Below, piece by piece: positions 1 through 8,232 of a DNA stretch of 64,000 nt. A program made the translations under genes and the position numbers. Each line of letters opens with the position of its first letter. Position 1 is the stretch's first letter. The notes under the pieces are model-generated. The model made no database searches, had not been told where the DNA came from, and saw only the letters and a list, made by a program, of their open reading frames with translations. This DNA is from Paractinoplanes abujensis (GTDB lineage Bacteria > Actinomycetota > Actinomycetes > Mycobacteriales > Micromonosporaceae), in contig NZ_JACHMF010000001.1 of NCBI RefSeq assembly GCF_014204895.1, positions 7,192,001 through 7,256,000 on the forward strand, in the 5' to 3' direction.

Positions 1-445
1 GCTCGGCCGTGCGGTGCCGGGTGCCGGATTCCTCGGAATGAATCGCCGGGTCGGGCATCAAGTGCACCGCGGCCCGCACGATGCGGGTGCCGTCGCTCGA
101 CATCACGACCGCGCCGTCCATCTTGCACAGCTCGCGCAGGCGGGTCGCGGAGAACTCGACATCGAGCGGGAAGCCGCCGGTGCAGATGCTCTCGACGACG
201 GCGTCGTGCCCGAGCACGATCAGCGCGCCGGTGCGCCCGCGCAGGATGCGCTCGAGGCCGTCGCGCAGCGCGGTGCCGGGGGCCATGAGCGCCAGATTGG
301 CGCGCAGCGGATCGCCGCTCACACCGCCGCCCGTGAGGCCGGGGCCGGTCGGCGCGGTGGGCGCCGGACGATGCACCGAGCCGTTGACCCCTGGTCGCGG
401 CGTCGGGCTGGCGGCGGGCTTGGAACCATCGCGGTCGAGCGGCAC
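1..445 (-). CDS. disA: DisA diadenylate cyclase / DNA integrity scanning protein, N-terminal part (cut by window edge)
   Basis: Only the first ~148 residues lie in the window; the rest continues past base 1. DisA makes cyclic di-AMP from two ATP and scans DNA for branched structures. The visible part carries the DAC-domain signatures [38 protein letters not shown] (catalytic DGA motif) and [10 protein letters not shown] (the GTRHR nucleotide-binding motif), in the expected order. The start is a GTG at 443-445; an in-frame TAG lies just upstream, so it cannot begin earlier, but the first ~45 residues are Pro/Gly/Thr-rich and unconserved, so a later start is possible. It lies 73 bp downstream of radA on the same strand, the usual radA-disA pair. 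Confidence 0.93.
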   Translation of the reverse strand, partial: MPLDRDGSKPAASPTPRPGVNGSVHRPAPTAPTGPGLTGGGVSGDPLRANLALMAPGTALRDGLERILRGRTGALIVLGHDAVVESICTGGFPLDVEFSATRLRELCKMDGAVVMSSDGTRIVRAAVHLMPDPAIHSEESGTRHRTAE

Positions 446-518
446 CTGGACATTCTACGGACTGTCATCCAGCGCAACGAGGCGTGGTTCGATGAATGCT
501 CCGTAGCGTGATGAAACG

Positions 519-1937
519 TCACCGTCGGTCACCGCCATGGGCGGCCGACGCGCGGGCCGCCGACTGCAGGGCCGAGCGCAGATCGCTCACCTCGATCACC
601 TCGATGCCGCGGGGCGCCTCGGGGGCACAGCCGGGCGGCACCAGCGCCACCTTGAACCCCAGCCGGGCCGCCTCGGCCAGCCGCCGGCCGACCGCACCGA
701 CCCGCCGGATCTCGCCGGTCAGCCCGACCTCGCCGATCGCCACGAGATGCGGGGCCATCGCCAGGTCGAGACCGCCGGAGGCGACCGCGAGCGCCATCGC
801 CAGGTCAGCCGACGGTTCGATCAGGCGGATGCCGCCGACCGTGGCCGCGAAGACCTCACGGTTGTAGAGCTTGAGCTGTTTGGTGCGGCGTTCGAGCACG
901 GCGAGCACCATGGCCAGCCGGGCGCTGTCGAGGCCGGACACCGTGCGCCGCGGTGAGCCCTGCACCTCGGCCCCGATCAGCGCCTGCACCTCGGTGACCA
1001 GCGCCCGCCGGCCCTCCATGGCCACGGTGACGCAGGTGCCGGGCACGGGCTCGTTGTATCGCGTGAGGAACAGGCCGGACGGGTCGGGCAGGCTGGCGAT
1101 GCCGCCCTCGTGCATCTCGAAGCAGCCCACCTCGTCGGCCGCGCCGAACCGGTTTTTCACACCGCGCACGAGGCGCAGCGACGAATGCTTGTCGCCCTCG
1201 AAGTGGAGCACGACGTCGACCAGGTGCTCGAGCACGCGAGGCCCGGCGACCTGCCCGTCCTTGGTGACGTGACCGACCAGCACGGTGGCGATGCCCCGCT
1301 CCTTGGCCACGCCGACCAGCGCCGCGGTGACCGCCCGGACCTGGGTGACGCCGCCCGAGACGCCCTCGGTGCCCGGGGCCGAGATCGTCTGCACCGAGTC
1401 GACGATGAGCAGGCCGGGCTTGACCGCGTCGAGGTGGCCGAGCACCGCGCCGAGGTCGCTCTCGGAGGCCAGAAAGAGCTTGTCGTGCAGGGCGCCGAGC
1501 CGCTCGGCGCGCAGCCGCACCTGGCTCACCGACTCCTCACCACTGACCACCAGGGACGGTGAGCCGGCGCCGGCCGCCCACTGCTGGGCCACGTCGAGCA
1601 GCAGAGTGGATTTGCCCACACCGGGCTCGCCCGCCAGCAGCACCACCGCGCCGGGCACCAGGCCGCCGCCGAGCACCCGGTCGAGCTCGCCCACGTTGGT
1701 CGGCACAGCCTTGGCCGGGGCGGCGCTGATCTGCGCGATCGGCCGGGCCGGCTCGGCGGGCAGGCGCGAGCTGACCACCCGCCCGGCACCGAGCGGGGTG
1801 CTCACCGTGGACTCGATGACCGAGCCCCACTCACCGCACTCGGGACAGCGGCCCAGCCATTTCGGCGGCTGGTGGCCGCAGGCGTCGCAGACGAAGGCGG
1901 GTCGGGCGGCCTTCGCGGCCGTGCGGGACGTCGTCAC
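519..1937 (-). CDS. radA: DNA repair protein RadA (Sms)
   Basis: A 472-residue RecA-related ATPase that helps process branched recombination intermediates. Domains in order: a C4 zinc finger (Cys17, Cys20, Cys31, Cys34), a RecA-like ATPase with Walker A GEPGVGKST at 103-111, the RadA-specific KNRFG motif at 261-265, and a C-terminal Lon-protease-like domain that is normally non-proteolytic in RadA. Length fits the family. It reads toward disA and lies 29 bp from the 3' end of the lipoprotein gene on the same strand, so the three genes are probably co-transcribed. The ATG start at 1937 places the zinc finger at the usual distance from the N-terminus. Confidence 0.97.
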   Translation of the reverse strand: MTTSRTAAKAARPAFVCDACGHQPPKWLGRCPECGEWGSVIESTVSTPLGAGRVVSSRLPAEPARPIAQISAAPAKAVPTNVGELDRVLGGGLVPGAVVLLAGEPGVGKSTLLLDVAQQWAAGAGSPSLVVSGEESVSQVRLRAERLGALHDKLFLASESDLGAVLGHLDAVKPGLLIVDSVQTISAPGTEGVSGGVTQVRAVTAALVGVAKERGIATVLVGHVTKDGQVAGPRVLEHLVDVVLHFEGDKHSSLRLVRGVKNRFGAADEVGCFEMHEGGIASLPDPSGLFLTRYNEPVPGTCVTVAMEGRRALVTEVQALIGAEVQGSPRRTVSGLDSARLAMVLAVLERRTKQLKLYNREVFAATVGGIRLIEPSADLAMALAVASGGLDLAMAPHLVAIGEVGLTGEIRRVGAVGRRLAEAARLGFKVALVPPGCAPEAPRGIEVIEVSDLRSALQSAARASAAHGGDRR

Positions 1938-1966
1938 CCCGCAAAGCTAGCGGGACGGTACGACAA

Positions 1967-2704
1967 TTACTCGTGCTCCTCCCCGGTCTCACCCGGCGCG
2001 CGCGACGCGGGGGAGAGCGGGACGGCGAACGGCGCGGTCAGCTCGATCGGCTGTGCCTGGCCGCTCACCTCGAAGACCAGGCTCAGCGAGTGGCCCGGGA
2101 CGAGCTCGTCGCTCAGGCCGGCCGCGACCAGCTTGCTGTCGTCCTCGGGGAGGTAGGTCACACTGCTCAGCGGCGGGATCGTGATGCGCGCCGGCTGCAG
2201 CGTGGCGGTCGGGGCGATCGACGGCGCGCTGGGCAGACTGGGCGGCGTGGAGGGCTGCTCGACCCCGGTGTTCTGCTCGTTGCTCCCGCCCACCTCGTCG
2301 GGCGAGTCGGAGGAACCGCCGGTCGGCTCGGGGTTCGCGCTGGGCCGGCCGGCCGCGGGGCCGCCGTCGAGCCCGATCTGCCGGGCCGAGACGATGCCGG
2401 CCTGCTCGTCCTGCAGCGGGCGGCTGCTGATCAGGACGGTCATCTCGTCGGTGCTCTGATTGAACAGAGCGACCTCGAGCGCGGCGTCGCCGTTGGCCGG
2501 GTAACCCTCGGGGTCGTTGTAGATCACCTGCAGGTTGCGGATCAGCAGTTTGCCGTCGGGGCTCTGCGTGTTCAAGCCCGAGATCGGGGTCTTGAGCAGG
2601 GCTGTCTCGGCGACCTGACCGGCCGAGCAGCCGGCCAGTGCGATCACGGCGACCGTGGCGACACCCGCGGCCAGTGTGACGCGGCGGGTTCCCAGCGAGC
2701 GCAT
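1967..2704 (-). CDS. lpqE: LpqE-like secreted lipoprotein
   Basis: A 245-residue predicted lipoprotein: basic N-terminus, hydrophobic core and lipobox LAGC, so the mature protein is lipid-anchored outside the membrane. The segment after the cysteine (CSAGQVAETALLKTPISG) closely resembles mycobacterial LpqE, and the location beside radA matches lpqE (Rv3584) next to radA (Rv3585). A beta-rich domain follows; a Pro/Ser/Glu-rich insert near residues 125-165 is not expected in mycobacterial LpqE. ATG at 2704 is preferred over the GTG three bases upstream because GGAGG (complement of 2711-2715) is better spaced for it. Molecular function is unknown; the LpqE assignment rests on motif and synteny as recalled, not on an alignment. 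Confidence 0.75.
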   Translation of the reverse strand: MRSLGTRRVTLAAGVATVAVIALAGCSAGQVAETALLKTPISGLNTQSPDGKLLIRNLQVIYNDPEGYPANGDAALEVALFNQSTDEMTVLISSRPLQDEQAGIVSARQIGLDGGPAAGRPSANPEPTGGSSDSPDEVGGSNEQNTGVEQPSTPPSLPSAPSIAPTATLQPARITIPPLSSVTYLPEDDSKLVAAGLSDELVPGHSLSLVFEVSGQAQPIELTAPFAVPLSPASRAPGETGEEHE

Positions 2705-2804
2705 CACGATCCTCCAAGCTGATCAAGCCGACACCGAAGCACACCAAACGGCGTAAGGCTCAGCCTAGAGGGCCGTGATCGGGCGCGTGCGGCGACCCGT
2801 CCAT

Positions 2805-3632
2805 TCACACCACCCGGCCGCTGAAGATGAGCAGCAGAACGTCGATCAGGGCGACGAGGATCACCGCGCGGAACATCGCGACTCCGCGGCCCCGCGCGCG
2901 CCGGGTCGCGTACCAGCCGAGGGGAAGGACCACGACTGCGGCCGCGGCGCCCGCCCAGCCGGCCCACGACGGCGGCCCGGGGGGCCCGAAGACCAGGGTC
3001 AGTGTCGCACTCAGCAGGAGCAACGCGGCCGCAACGGAGGATCCGGTCGCCCCGAACCGGTGCGGCAGACCGCGGACGCCCGTGGCCGCGTCGTCCGCGA
3101 GGTCGGGCAGCACGTTGGCGAAGTGCGCACCTGCGCCGAGCAGCGCGCCCGCCGCGACCAGCCAGGCCGGCGGCGCGGGCTGTCCCGGCAACGCCACCAC
3201 GACGAAGGCCGGCAGGAGCCCGAAGGCCACCAGATAGGGCACCACCGAGAACACAGTGAACTTCAGCGGCCAGTCGTAGAGCAGCGCGAACACACCGACC
3301 AGGGAGATCACGACCGTGGCGGGCAGGCCGAACGGCAGACCGAGCAGCGGGACGGCGAGCGCCGCGACCAACCCCGAGATTCCCACCGTACGGCGGGAGA
3401 CCGCACCCGACGCGATCGGCTTGTCGGTGCGCCCGGCCGCCCGGTCGCGATCCGCGTCGAGCCAGTCGTTGACCCAGCCCACGGCGAGCTGGGTCGCCCC
3501 CACGGCCGCGAACACGCCCAGGACGGCCCAGCCGCGGTGACCGGCCCCGATCGCCAGCAGGGTCATCGCGATCGTGACCGCACCGCCGGGTTCCGGATGA
3601 GACGACTTGATCACTGCCAGCGCTCGGGACAT
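2805..3632 (-). CDS. UbiA-family prenyltransferase
   Basis: A ~275-residue integral membrane protein with about eight hydrophobic segments. The first Asp-rich prenyl-diphosphate/Mg motif is NDWLDADRD, followed by the TDKPIASG stretch typical of the family; the second appears as DLADDAATG. UbiA enzymes move a prenyl chain from a prenyl diphosphate to an aromatic acceptor. ATG at 3632 is chosen so that the protein starts just before the conserved SSHPEPG segment. It is divergent from the methyltransferase, flavoenzyme and type III PKS genes, which suggests prenylation of the PKS product. In the Actinoplanes missouriensis agq cluster, as I recall it, a UbiA-like enzyme (AgqD) prenylates an alkyl-hydroquinone; equivalence is inferred. 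Confidence 0.85.
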   Translation of the reverse strand: MSRALAVIKSSHPEPGGAVTIAMTLLAIGAGHRGWAVLGVFAAVGATQLAVGWVNDWLDADRDRAAGRTDKPIASGAVSRRTVGISGLVAALAVPLLGLPFGLPATVVISLVGVFALLYDWPLKFTVFSVVPYLVAFGLLPAFVVVALPGQPAPPAWLVAAGALLGAGAHFANVLPDLADDAATGVRGLPHRFGATGSSVAAALLLLSATLTLVFGPPGPPSWAGWAGAAAAVVVLPLGWYATRRARGRGVAMFRAVILVALIDVLLLIFSGRVV

Positions 3633-3678
3633 GCGAGCAGTGTGGCGGGTGTGCAAGATGCATGCCACGCTCGATCAC

Positions 3679-4392
3679 ATGCCGTCGATGGTCCGTAACG
3701 ATCCGCGTCAGTACGACGAGCTCGCCGACCACTGGTGGCGCCCGGGCGGGCACTTCGAGCTGCTGCACTGGCTGGCCGAGGCCCGGGCCCGGCTGATCCC
3801 GCCCGCGAGCCGGCCCGGCGCGATCCTGCTCGACGCGGGCTGCGGCGGCGGTCTGCTCGCCCCGCACCTGGCCGGCAAGGGGTACACGCACGTCGGCGTC
3901 GACCTGCGCGCCTCCGGGCTGGGCCACGCGGCCCGGCGCGGCGTCCGGGCCGTGCGCGGTGACGTGACGGCGTTGCCGCTGGCCACCGGTTCGGTCGAGG
4001 TGGTGGCGGCGGGCGAGATCCTCGAGCACGTGACCGACCTGCCGGGCACGGTGGCCGAGCTGTGCCGGGTGCTGCAGCCGGGCGGGCTGCTCGTGCTGGA
4101 CACGGTCAACGACAACGCGCTGAGCCGGTTCGTGACGGTCACGCTGGGCGAGGCGATCGGGCTGGCCCCGGTCGGGCTGCACGACCCGGCGCTCTTCGTC
4201 GACCCGGGCCGGCTCACGGCGGAGTTCGCCACCCACGGCGTACGGCTGCGGGTGCGCGGCGCCCGCCCCAGCGTCCCCGGGCTGCTGCGCTGGCTGGGCC
4301 CGTTCCAGAAGCGCCGCCCCCTGGGCCGCATCGTCCCCACCCGATCCACCGCCGTGCTCTATCAGGGCCACGGTCGTAAGGAGGCCGCATGA
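3679..4392 (+). CDS. Class I SAM-dependent methyltransferase (UbiG-like)
   Basis: About 237 residues. Motif I of the SAM-binding fold is LLDAGCGGGLLAPHL, with the post-I acidic residue in VGVDLRASG and a motif-II-like AAGEILEHVTDLPG. The segment NDPRQYDELADHWW near the start matches the N-terminus of UbiG-type O-methyltransferases, which methylate catechol or hydroquinone hydroxyls during quinone synthesis. Starts at 3658, 3679 and 3688 are all possible; none has a clear ribosome site, and 3679 is a compromise. The 3' end overlaps the next gene by 4 bp (ATGA at 4389), so the two are translationally coupled. Likely role: O-methylation of the polyketide-derived phenol made by this cluster. Confidence 0.85.
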   Translation: MPSMVRNDPRQYDELADHWWRPGGHFELLHWLAEARARLIPPASRPGAILLDAGCGGGLLAPHLAGKGYTHVGVDLRASGLGHAARRGVRAVRGDVTALPLATGSVEVVAAGEILEHVTDLPGTVAELCRVLQPGGLLVLDTVNDNALSRFVTVTLGEAIGLAPVGLHDPALFVDPGRLTAEFATHGVRLRVRGARPSVPGLLRWLGPFQKRRPLGRIVPTRSTAVLYQGHGRKEAA

Positions 4393-5543
4393 TCTCCGAG
4401 GCCCGGCGGCTCGTGCCCCGGTTCGCGGCCCGCGCGGCCGCCCACGACCGCGACGGCTCGTTCCCCGCCGACGACTTCGCCGACCTGCGGGCGGCCGGCC
4501 TGTTCGGGCTGATGGTCCCGGCCCGGCTGGGCGGCGCCGGGGCGAGCTTCGCCGAGTACGCGGCGATCGCGTACGAACTGGCCCGCGGCAACGGCGCGAC
4601 CGCCCTGATCTTCAACATGCACGCATCGGTCACCGGGGCGCTGGCCGGCGTCACCGACGAACTGGCCGACGCGCTGGGCCTGCCCGCCGAGGCGCTGCGG
4701 GCCCGCGACGACGCCCTGCGAGCGGCGGCCGAGGGCCGGTGGTACGCGGTGGCGATGAGCGAGCGCGGCGCGGGCTCCCGGTTGTCCCAGCTCACCACCT
4801 CGTACGTAGCCGTGGACGGCGGCTACCGGATCACCGGCGCCAAGACCTTCTGCTCGGGGGCCGGGCACGCCGACTCCTATCTGGTCGCCGCGCGCAGCGC
4901 CGACGACCCGTCGCAGGTCTCGCAGTTCCTGGTGCCCGCGGGCGAGGGCCTGCGGGTGGAGCCGACGTGGGACGCGCTCGGGATGCGGGCCACCGGTTCG
5001 CACGATCTGCACGTCGACGTGACCGTCCCGGCCGGTGCCCTGCTGGGCGGGGTCGAAGGGCTGGCGCTGGTCGTGGCCCAGCTCGCCCCGCACTGGATGG
5101 TGGCCAGTTACGCCGCCGTCTACGTCGGGGTGGCCCGGGCCGCCGTCGACGCCGCGGTCGAGCACGTCAACGAGCGCAAGCTGGGTCACCTGCCGGCCGT
5201 TCGCGCGCGGATCGGGCGAGCCGACGCGGCGGTGGCGGCCGCCCGCCTGGCGGTCATGGAGGCGGCCCGCCGGGTCGACGAGCGGCCCGGCGAGGCCGAG
5301 ACCAACCGCTGGGTGTGGCGGGCCAAGCTGCTCGCGGGCACGACGGCGGCCGAGGTCGCGGCGTCGATGCTGGAGGCCGCCGGCACGTCCGCCATGCGCC
5401 GCGGCCACCCGCTGGAACGCATCTATCGGGATGCGCGGGCCGGCTCGCTGCAACCGGCGACCAGTGACGTCTGCGCCGATTGGATCGGTGTGGATGCGCT
5501 CGGCGGCGATGGGAACTCGGAGGGCACCGCCCCGCGCTGGTGA
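4389..5543 (+). CDS. Acyl-CoA-dehydrogenase-fold flavoenzyme; possibly an aromatic hydroxylase
   Basis: A 384-residue protein with the acyl-CoA dehydrogenase fold: helical N-terminal domain (RAAGLFGLMVPARLGG), the flavin-facing segment AMSERGAGS, a beta domain (ITGAKTFCSGAGHADSYLV) and a C-terminal helical domain. At the C-terminus, the place where classical enzymes carry the catalytic Glu (usually ...EGTSE...) reads GSLQPATSDVCADW, so that Glu appears to be missing. This is a trait of the family branch that includes flavin-dependent monooxygenases (HsaA, DszC and ActVA-ORF5 types). In a cluster with a type III PKS and a methyltransferase, ring hydroxylation of the polyketide phenol is a reasonable role; acyl-starter desaturation is the alternative. 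Coupled to the methyltransferase by an ATGA overlap. Confidence 0.82.
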   Translation: MISEARRLVPRFAARAAAHDRDGSFPADDFADLRAAGLFGLMVPARLGGAGASFAEYAAIAYELARGNGATALIFNMHASVTGALAGVTDELADALGLPAEALRARDDALRAAAEGRWYAVAMSERGAGSRLSQLTTSYVAVDGGYRITGAKTFCSGAGHADSYLVAARSADDPSQVSQFLVPAGEGLRVEPTWDALGMRATGSHDLHVDVTVPAGALLGGVEGLALVVAQLAPHWMVASYAAVYVGVARAAVDAAVEHVNERKLGHLPAVRARIGRADAAVAAARLAVMEAARRVDERPGEAETNRWVWRAKLLAGTTAAEVAASMLEAAGTSAMRRGHPLERIYRDARAGSLQPATSDVCADWIGVDALGGDGNSEGTAPRW

Positions 5544-5604
5544 CCGTACGTACGTTTTGAGGTTTGTTCACATGGCGGCGGGGTTCAGGGCCTAGGAGGC
5601 ACGA

Positions 5605-6660
5605 GTGAATCGCAACGCGACCATCGCGGGGCTGGGGACGGCGCTGCCGCCCTCGGCCGTACAGACCGACCTGTGGGAAAACTTCTTCTCGCACCACTAC
5701 ACCGGGACCCGCCGCGCGCTGGCCAAGCGGATCTTCGAGAATTCCGGCGTCCGGACCCGGCAGGCCGCCGTCAGCCCCCTGCTCGAAGACGTGTCGAACT
5801 GGTCGACCGAACAGCGGATGCGCCGCTACCAGGTCGAAGCCATCCCGCTCGGCAAGGAGGCGGTCAGCCGTGCGCTGGCCGGCGCCGGGATCGCGGCGAG
5901 CGACCTCGGCCTGTTCGCCGTCTGCTCCTGCACCGGCTACGCGACGCCCGGCCTCGACATCCTGCTCGCCCGCGACCTGGGCATGTCGCCGTCGGTGCAG
6001 CGGCTCTTCGTGGGGCACATGGGCTGTTACGCGGCGCTGCCCGGGCTGGGTGCGGCGGCCGACTTCGTGACCGCTCGGCAGCAGCCCGCGCTGCTGCTCT
6101 GCGCCGAGTTGACCAGCCTGCACCTGCAGCCGGCGGCGGTGCGGACCGACTTCCAGCAGATCGTCTCGCACGCGCTGTTCTCCGACGCGGCGGCCGCCGT
6201 CGCGCTCACCCCCGGCGGCCCCGGCCTGGTCGTGCAGGACGTCGCCGCGGTCACCGACACCACCACAGCCGACCACATGACCTGGGAAGTCACCGATCTC
6301 GGGTTTCGGATGGGGCTCTCCGCGCAGGTGCCGGCGGTGCTCGAACTGCACGTTCGCAAGCTCGTGGACGACCTGCTGAACCGCAACGGGCTGACGATCG
6401 GCGACGTCGACGGCTGGGCCGTGCACCCGGGCGGACCCAAGATCCTCGATGTGGTCCAGGCGCGGCTCGGGCTCGACGATTCCGCGCTGGCCGCTTCGCG
6501 GGAGGTGCTTTCCGCGTACGGGAACTGCTCGTCGCCCACCGTCCTGCTCGTGCTCGACGCGCTCCGTCGCCGGGCCGCCCCGCCGCGACGGGTGGTGATG
6601 CTGGCCTTCGGTCCGGGACTGACGCTCTACGGCACGCTGCTTCTACAGTCACCCGTGTGA
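5605..6660 (+). CDS. Type III polyketide synthase (alkylresorcinol-synthase-like)
   Basis: A 351-residue thiolase-fold ketosynthase of the chalcone synthase superfamily. The catalytic triad is readable: Cys141 in GHMGCYAALPG, His274 in WAVHPGGPKI and Asn307 in SAYGNCSSP; the C-terminal FGPGLT (332-340 region) is the family's GFGPG motif. It would condense a fatty acyl starter with malonyl-CoA units to an alkylated resorcinol or related phenol. The GTG start at 5605 has a strong AGGAGG at 5594-5599. A 61-bp gap separates it from the flavoenzyme, and its end overlaps the next gene by 4 bp (GTGA at 6657). FabH was considered, but the FGPG motif and the spacing of the triad favour type III PKS. 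Confidence 0.92.
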   Translation: MNRNATIAGLGTALPPSAVQTDLWENFFSHHYTGTRRALAKRIFENSGVRTRQAAVSPLLEDVSNWSTEQRMRRYQVEAIPLGKEAVSRALAGAGIAASDLGLFAVCSCTGYATPGLDILLARDLGMSPSVQRLFVGHMGCYAALPGLGAAADFVTARQQPALLLCAELTSLHLQPAAVRTDFQQIVSHALFSDAAAAVALTPGGPGLVVQDVAAVTDTTTADHMTWEVTDLGFRMGLSAQVPAVLELHVRKLVDDLLNRNGLTIGDVDGWAVHPGGPKILDVVQARLGLDDSALAASREVLSAYGNCSSPTVLLVLDALRRRAAPPRRVVMLAFGPGLTLYGTLLLQSPV

Positions 6661-7115
6661 CGGGTGAGCGGGCGCGCGGAGCGATCCTCTATTCCACGGC
6701 CGGGGCGCTGGTCGCCGCGGGCGCGACGTGGTGGTTCCTGGCCGCGCCGCCGGAGAGCCCGGGCGACCCGGCGGCGCAGTGGCGCTCCGACGTCGAGCGG
6801 CAGCTGCCCGACGTCGACGGCCAGGCCGACGCGCAGACGGCCGCGCTGCCCGCCGGCGGTCAGCAGACGTTCGAGTCGTTCGTCGACACCGGGTCGTACC
6901 TGGTCTCGCTCATCTGTCGCGGCGGGCCGGACAGCTTCGTCCGGGTGAGCCTGAGCCGGACGGGCAACGACTCGGGGCTGGGGGTGCGCTGCTCCGGGCA
7001 GTTGCCGCCGGACAGCTTCGAGGTGGGGCTGGGCGGCGTGATGCGGATGACCGTCGTGGTCGGGGACGAGGGGCCGGTCGTCTTCCGCTATTCGCTCAAG
7101 CGCGTTCCCGGCTGA
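6657..7115 (+). CDS. Small membrane-anchored protein coupled to the type III PKS
   Basis: About 152 residues, not recognised. An N-terminal hydrophobic segment (GAILYSTAGALVAAGATWWFLA) acts as a signal or anchor and is followed by an acidic, beta-rich extracytoplasmic domain with two cysteines (in LICRGG and GVRCSGQ) that could form a disulfide. The GTG start overlaps the TGA of the PKS gene (GTGA), so the two are translationally coupled. A role in export or handling of the lipid product outside the membrane is possible but is only inferred from position. Confidence 0.7.
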   Translation: MTGERARGAILYSTAGALVAAGATWWFLAAPPESPGDPAAQWRSDVERQLPDVDGQADAQTAALPAGGQQTFESFVDTGSYLVSLICRGGPDSFVRVSLSRTGNDSGLGVRCSGQLPPDSFEVGLGGVMRMTVVVGDEGPVVFRYSLKRVPG

Positions 7116-7134
7116 ATCTCGTACCGGCGGTGCT

Positions 7135-7896
7135 TCACAACCGGGCCAGGTCGGCGCGGAAGTCTTCGATCGAGGCGGTGCGCGGCACCGTGCGGACGAT
7201 GCGGGAGCCGCGATCGACCAGCACGGCCGCGGCCGTCGTGTCGGGCGTGCCGAGATGCAGATGGCTGCGCAGGGTGCCGGTCGGATCGTTCAGCACTCGA
7301 ACGGTCTTCCCGTTGGCCGGGGGCATGGCCCCGGTCGGCGGGGTGCCCGCGGCGGAGGCCGAGGCGGTCGCGGCCGACACGGTGATCACGGCGATCTCGG
7401 GGCCGACGGCGTCGATCGTGTCGGAAACCAGTGCCGCGCAGGCGCAGCCGTCCACGAGCAGGATGACAGCGGGTAGCCGCCCACGCAGCGGCACCGTCTG
7501 ACCGTCGGTCGCCACCAGCTCGAGGGCGGGCAGCGTCGTGACGGGCCCGGGAGTCGTGTTGGCCGTGCGCTGAACGGCCGGCTGACGTGGCGGCCCGGGC
7601 CAGGCCGAGGCGAAGAGGCTGGCCACGGTGACCAGCACGGCAAGCGAGATGATGAGCACCGGGGCGCGCAGCGTGGTGGCGGCGGCCCGGCGCAGCTTGC
7701 GCACCGCGGGCCGGCGGATCAGGCGCTGCCAGCGCGTCGGAGGCCCGGCGAGCCGCAGCTCAGCCCGGACGGCGTCGACCTCGTCGGAGAGTGCGGACAG
7801 ATCGTCGGGGATGACGATGACGCCCCACTCCTCGGGCAGGTCGGGCAGGTCGTCCGGCGAACTGCCAAATCCGCCGTTGTTGCTCGCACCAGCCAT
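7135..7896 (-). CDS. Membrane-anchored protein with thioredoxin-like extracytoplasmic domain
   Basis: 253 residues. The N-terminal ~85 residues are acidic then basic and look cytoplasmic. One transmembrane helix follows (VLIISLAVLVTVASLFASAW, near 90-110), then a Pro/Thr-rich spacer and a domain resembling a redoxin fold: LPAVILLVDGCACAALVSDTI carries a CAC motif where thioredoxin-like proteins have CxxC. The C-terminal RVLNDPTGTLRSHLHLGTPD and VLVDRGSRIVRTV fit peroxiredoxin/TlpA-like strands. Function is not known; a disulfide or redox-sensing role is a guess. It is convergent with the PKS operon and divergent from carD. Confidence 0.72.
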   Translation of the reverse strand: MAGASNNGGFGSSPDDLPDLPEEWGVIVIPDDLSALSDEVDAVRAELRLAGPPTRWQRLIRRPAVRKLRRAAATTLRAPVLIISLAVLVTVASLFASAWPGPPRQPAVQRTANTTPGPVTTLPALELVATDGQTVPLRGRLPAVILLVDGCACAALVSDTIDAVGPEIAVITVSAATASASAAGTPPTGAMPPANGKTVRVLNDPTGTLRSHLHLGTPDTTAAAVLVDRGSRIVRTVPRTASIEDFRADLARL

Positions 7897-8176
7897 GACA
7901 CACCCTCCCCCCGGGCCGACCAGTGGTTCTTCGCGGTCGGGGACCTTGCGCCCAGCCTTCCTTAAGCGGGGCCCGACCGCCAGTAGTGCGCGCTTCCGGA
8001 CCTTAGCGATAAGCTTGACCTCACAAACGCCGTAGGTGCGAAATATCCGACCCGTACGTCTTAGGGGTCACCAAACCATCACTCACGGTTACTGAGGCAG
8101 CTCGCGGCCCGTCTGTCAAGCCGCAGAAACGCCCATCACAGGGCCTCTGAGCTGCACTAACAGTGACCGGCAGGGC

Positions 8177-8222
8177 GGGACATAGCTGCCTGAGCGTGTT
8201 ACCCTAGACACAGCGAAAGGGG
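8177..8222 (+). promoter_or_regulatory. Putative carD promoter and ribosome binding site
   Basis: Within the 336-bp gap 7897-8232. A candidate -35 (GGGACA, 8177-8182) lies 17 bp from a candidate -10 (TACCCT, 8200-8205), and GAAAGGGG (8215-8222) sits about 10 bases before the ATG of carD. The rest of the gap shows no gene; 8006-8100 is relatively AT-rich and could hold further promoters. Called by eye only. Confidence 0.35.
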
Positions 8223-8232
8223 CTTCGAACCT

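Noticed and set aside
5605..6660. Ketoacyl-ACP synthase III (FabH)
   Set aside because: The FGPGLT motif, the Cys141/His274/Asn307 spacing and the clustering with a prenyltransferase and methyltransferase fit a type III PKS better.
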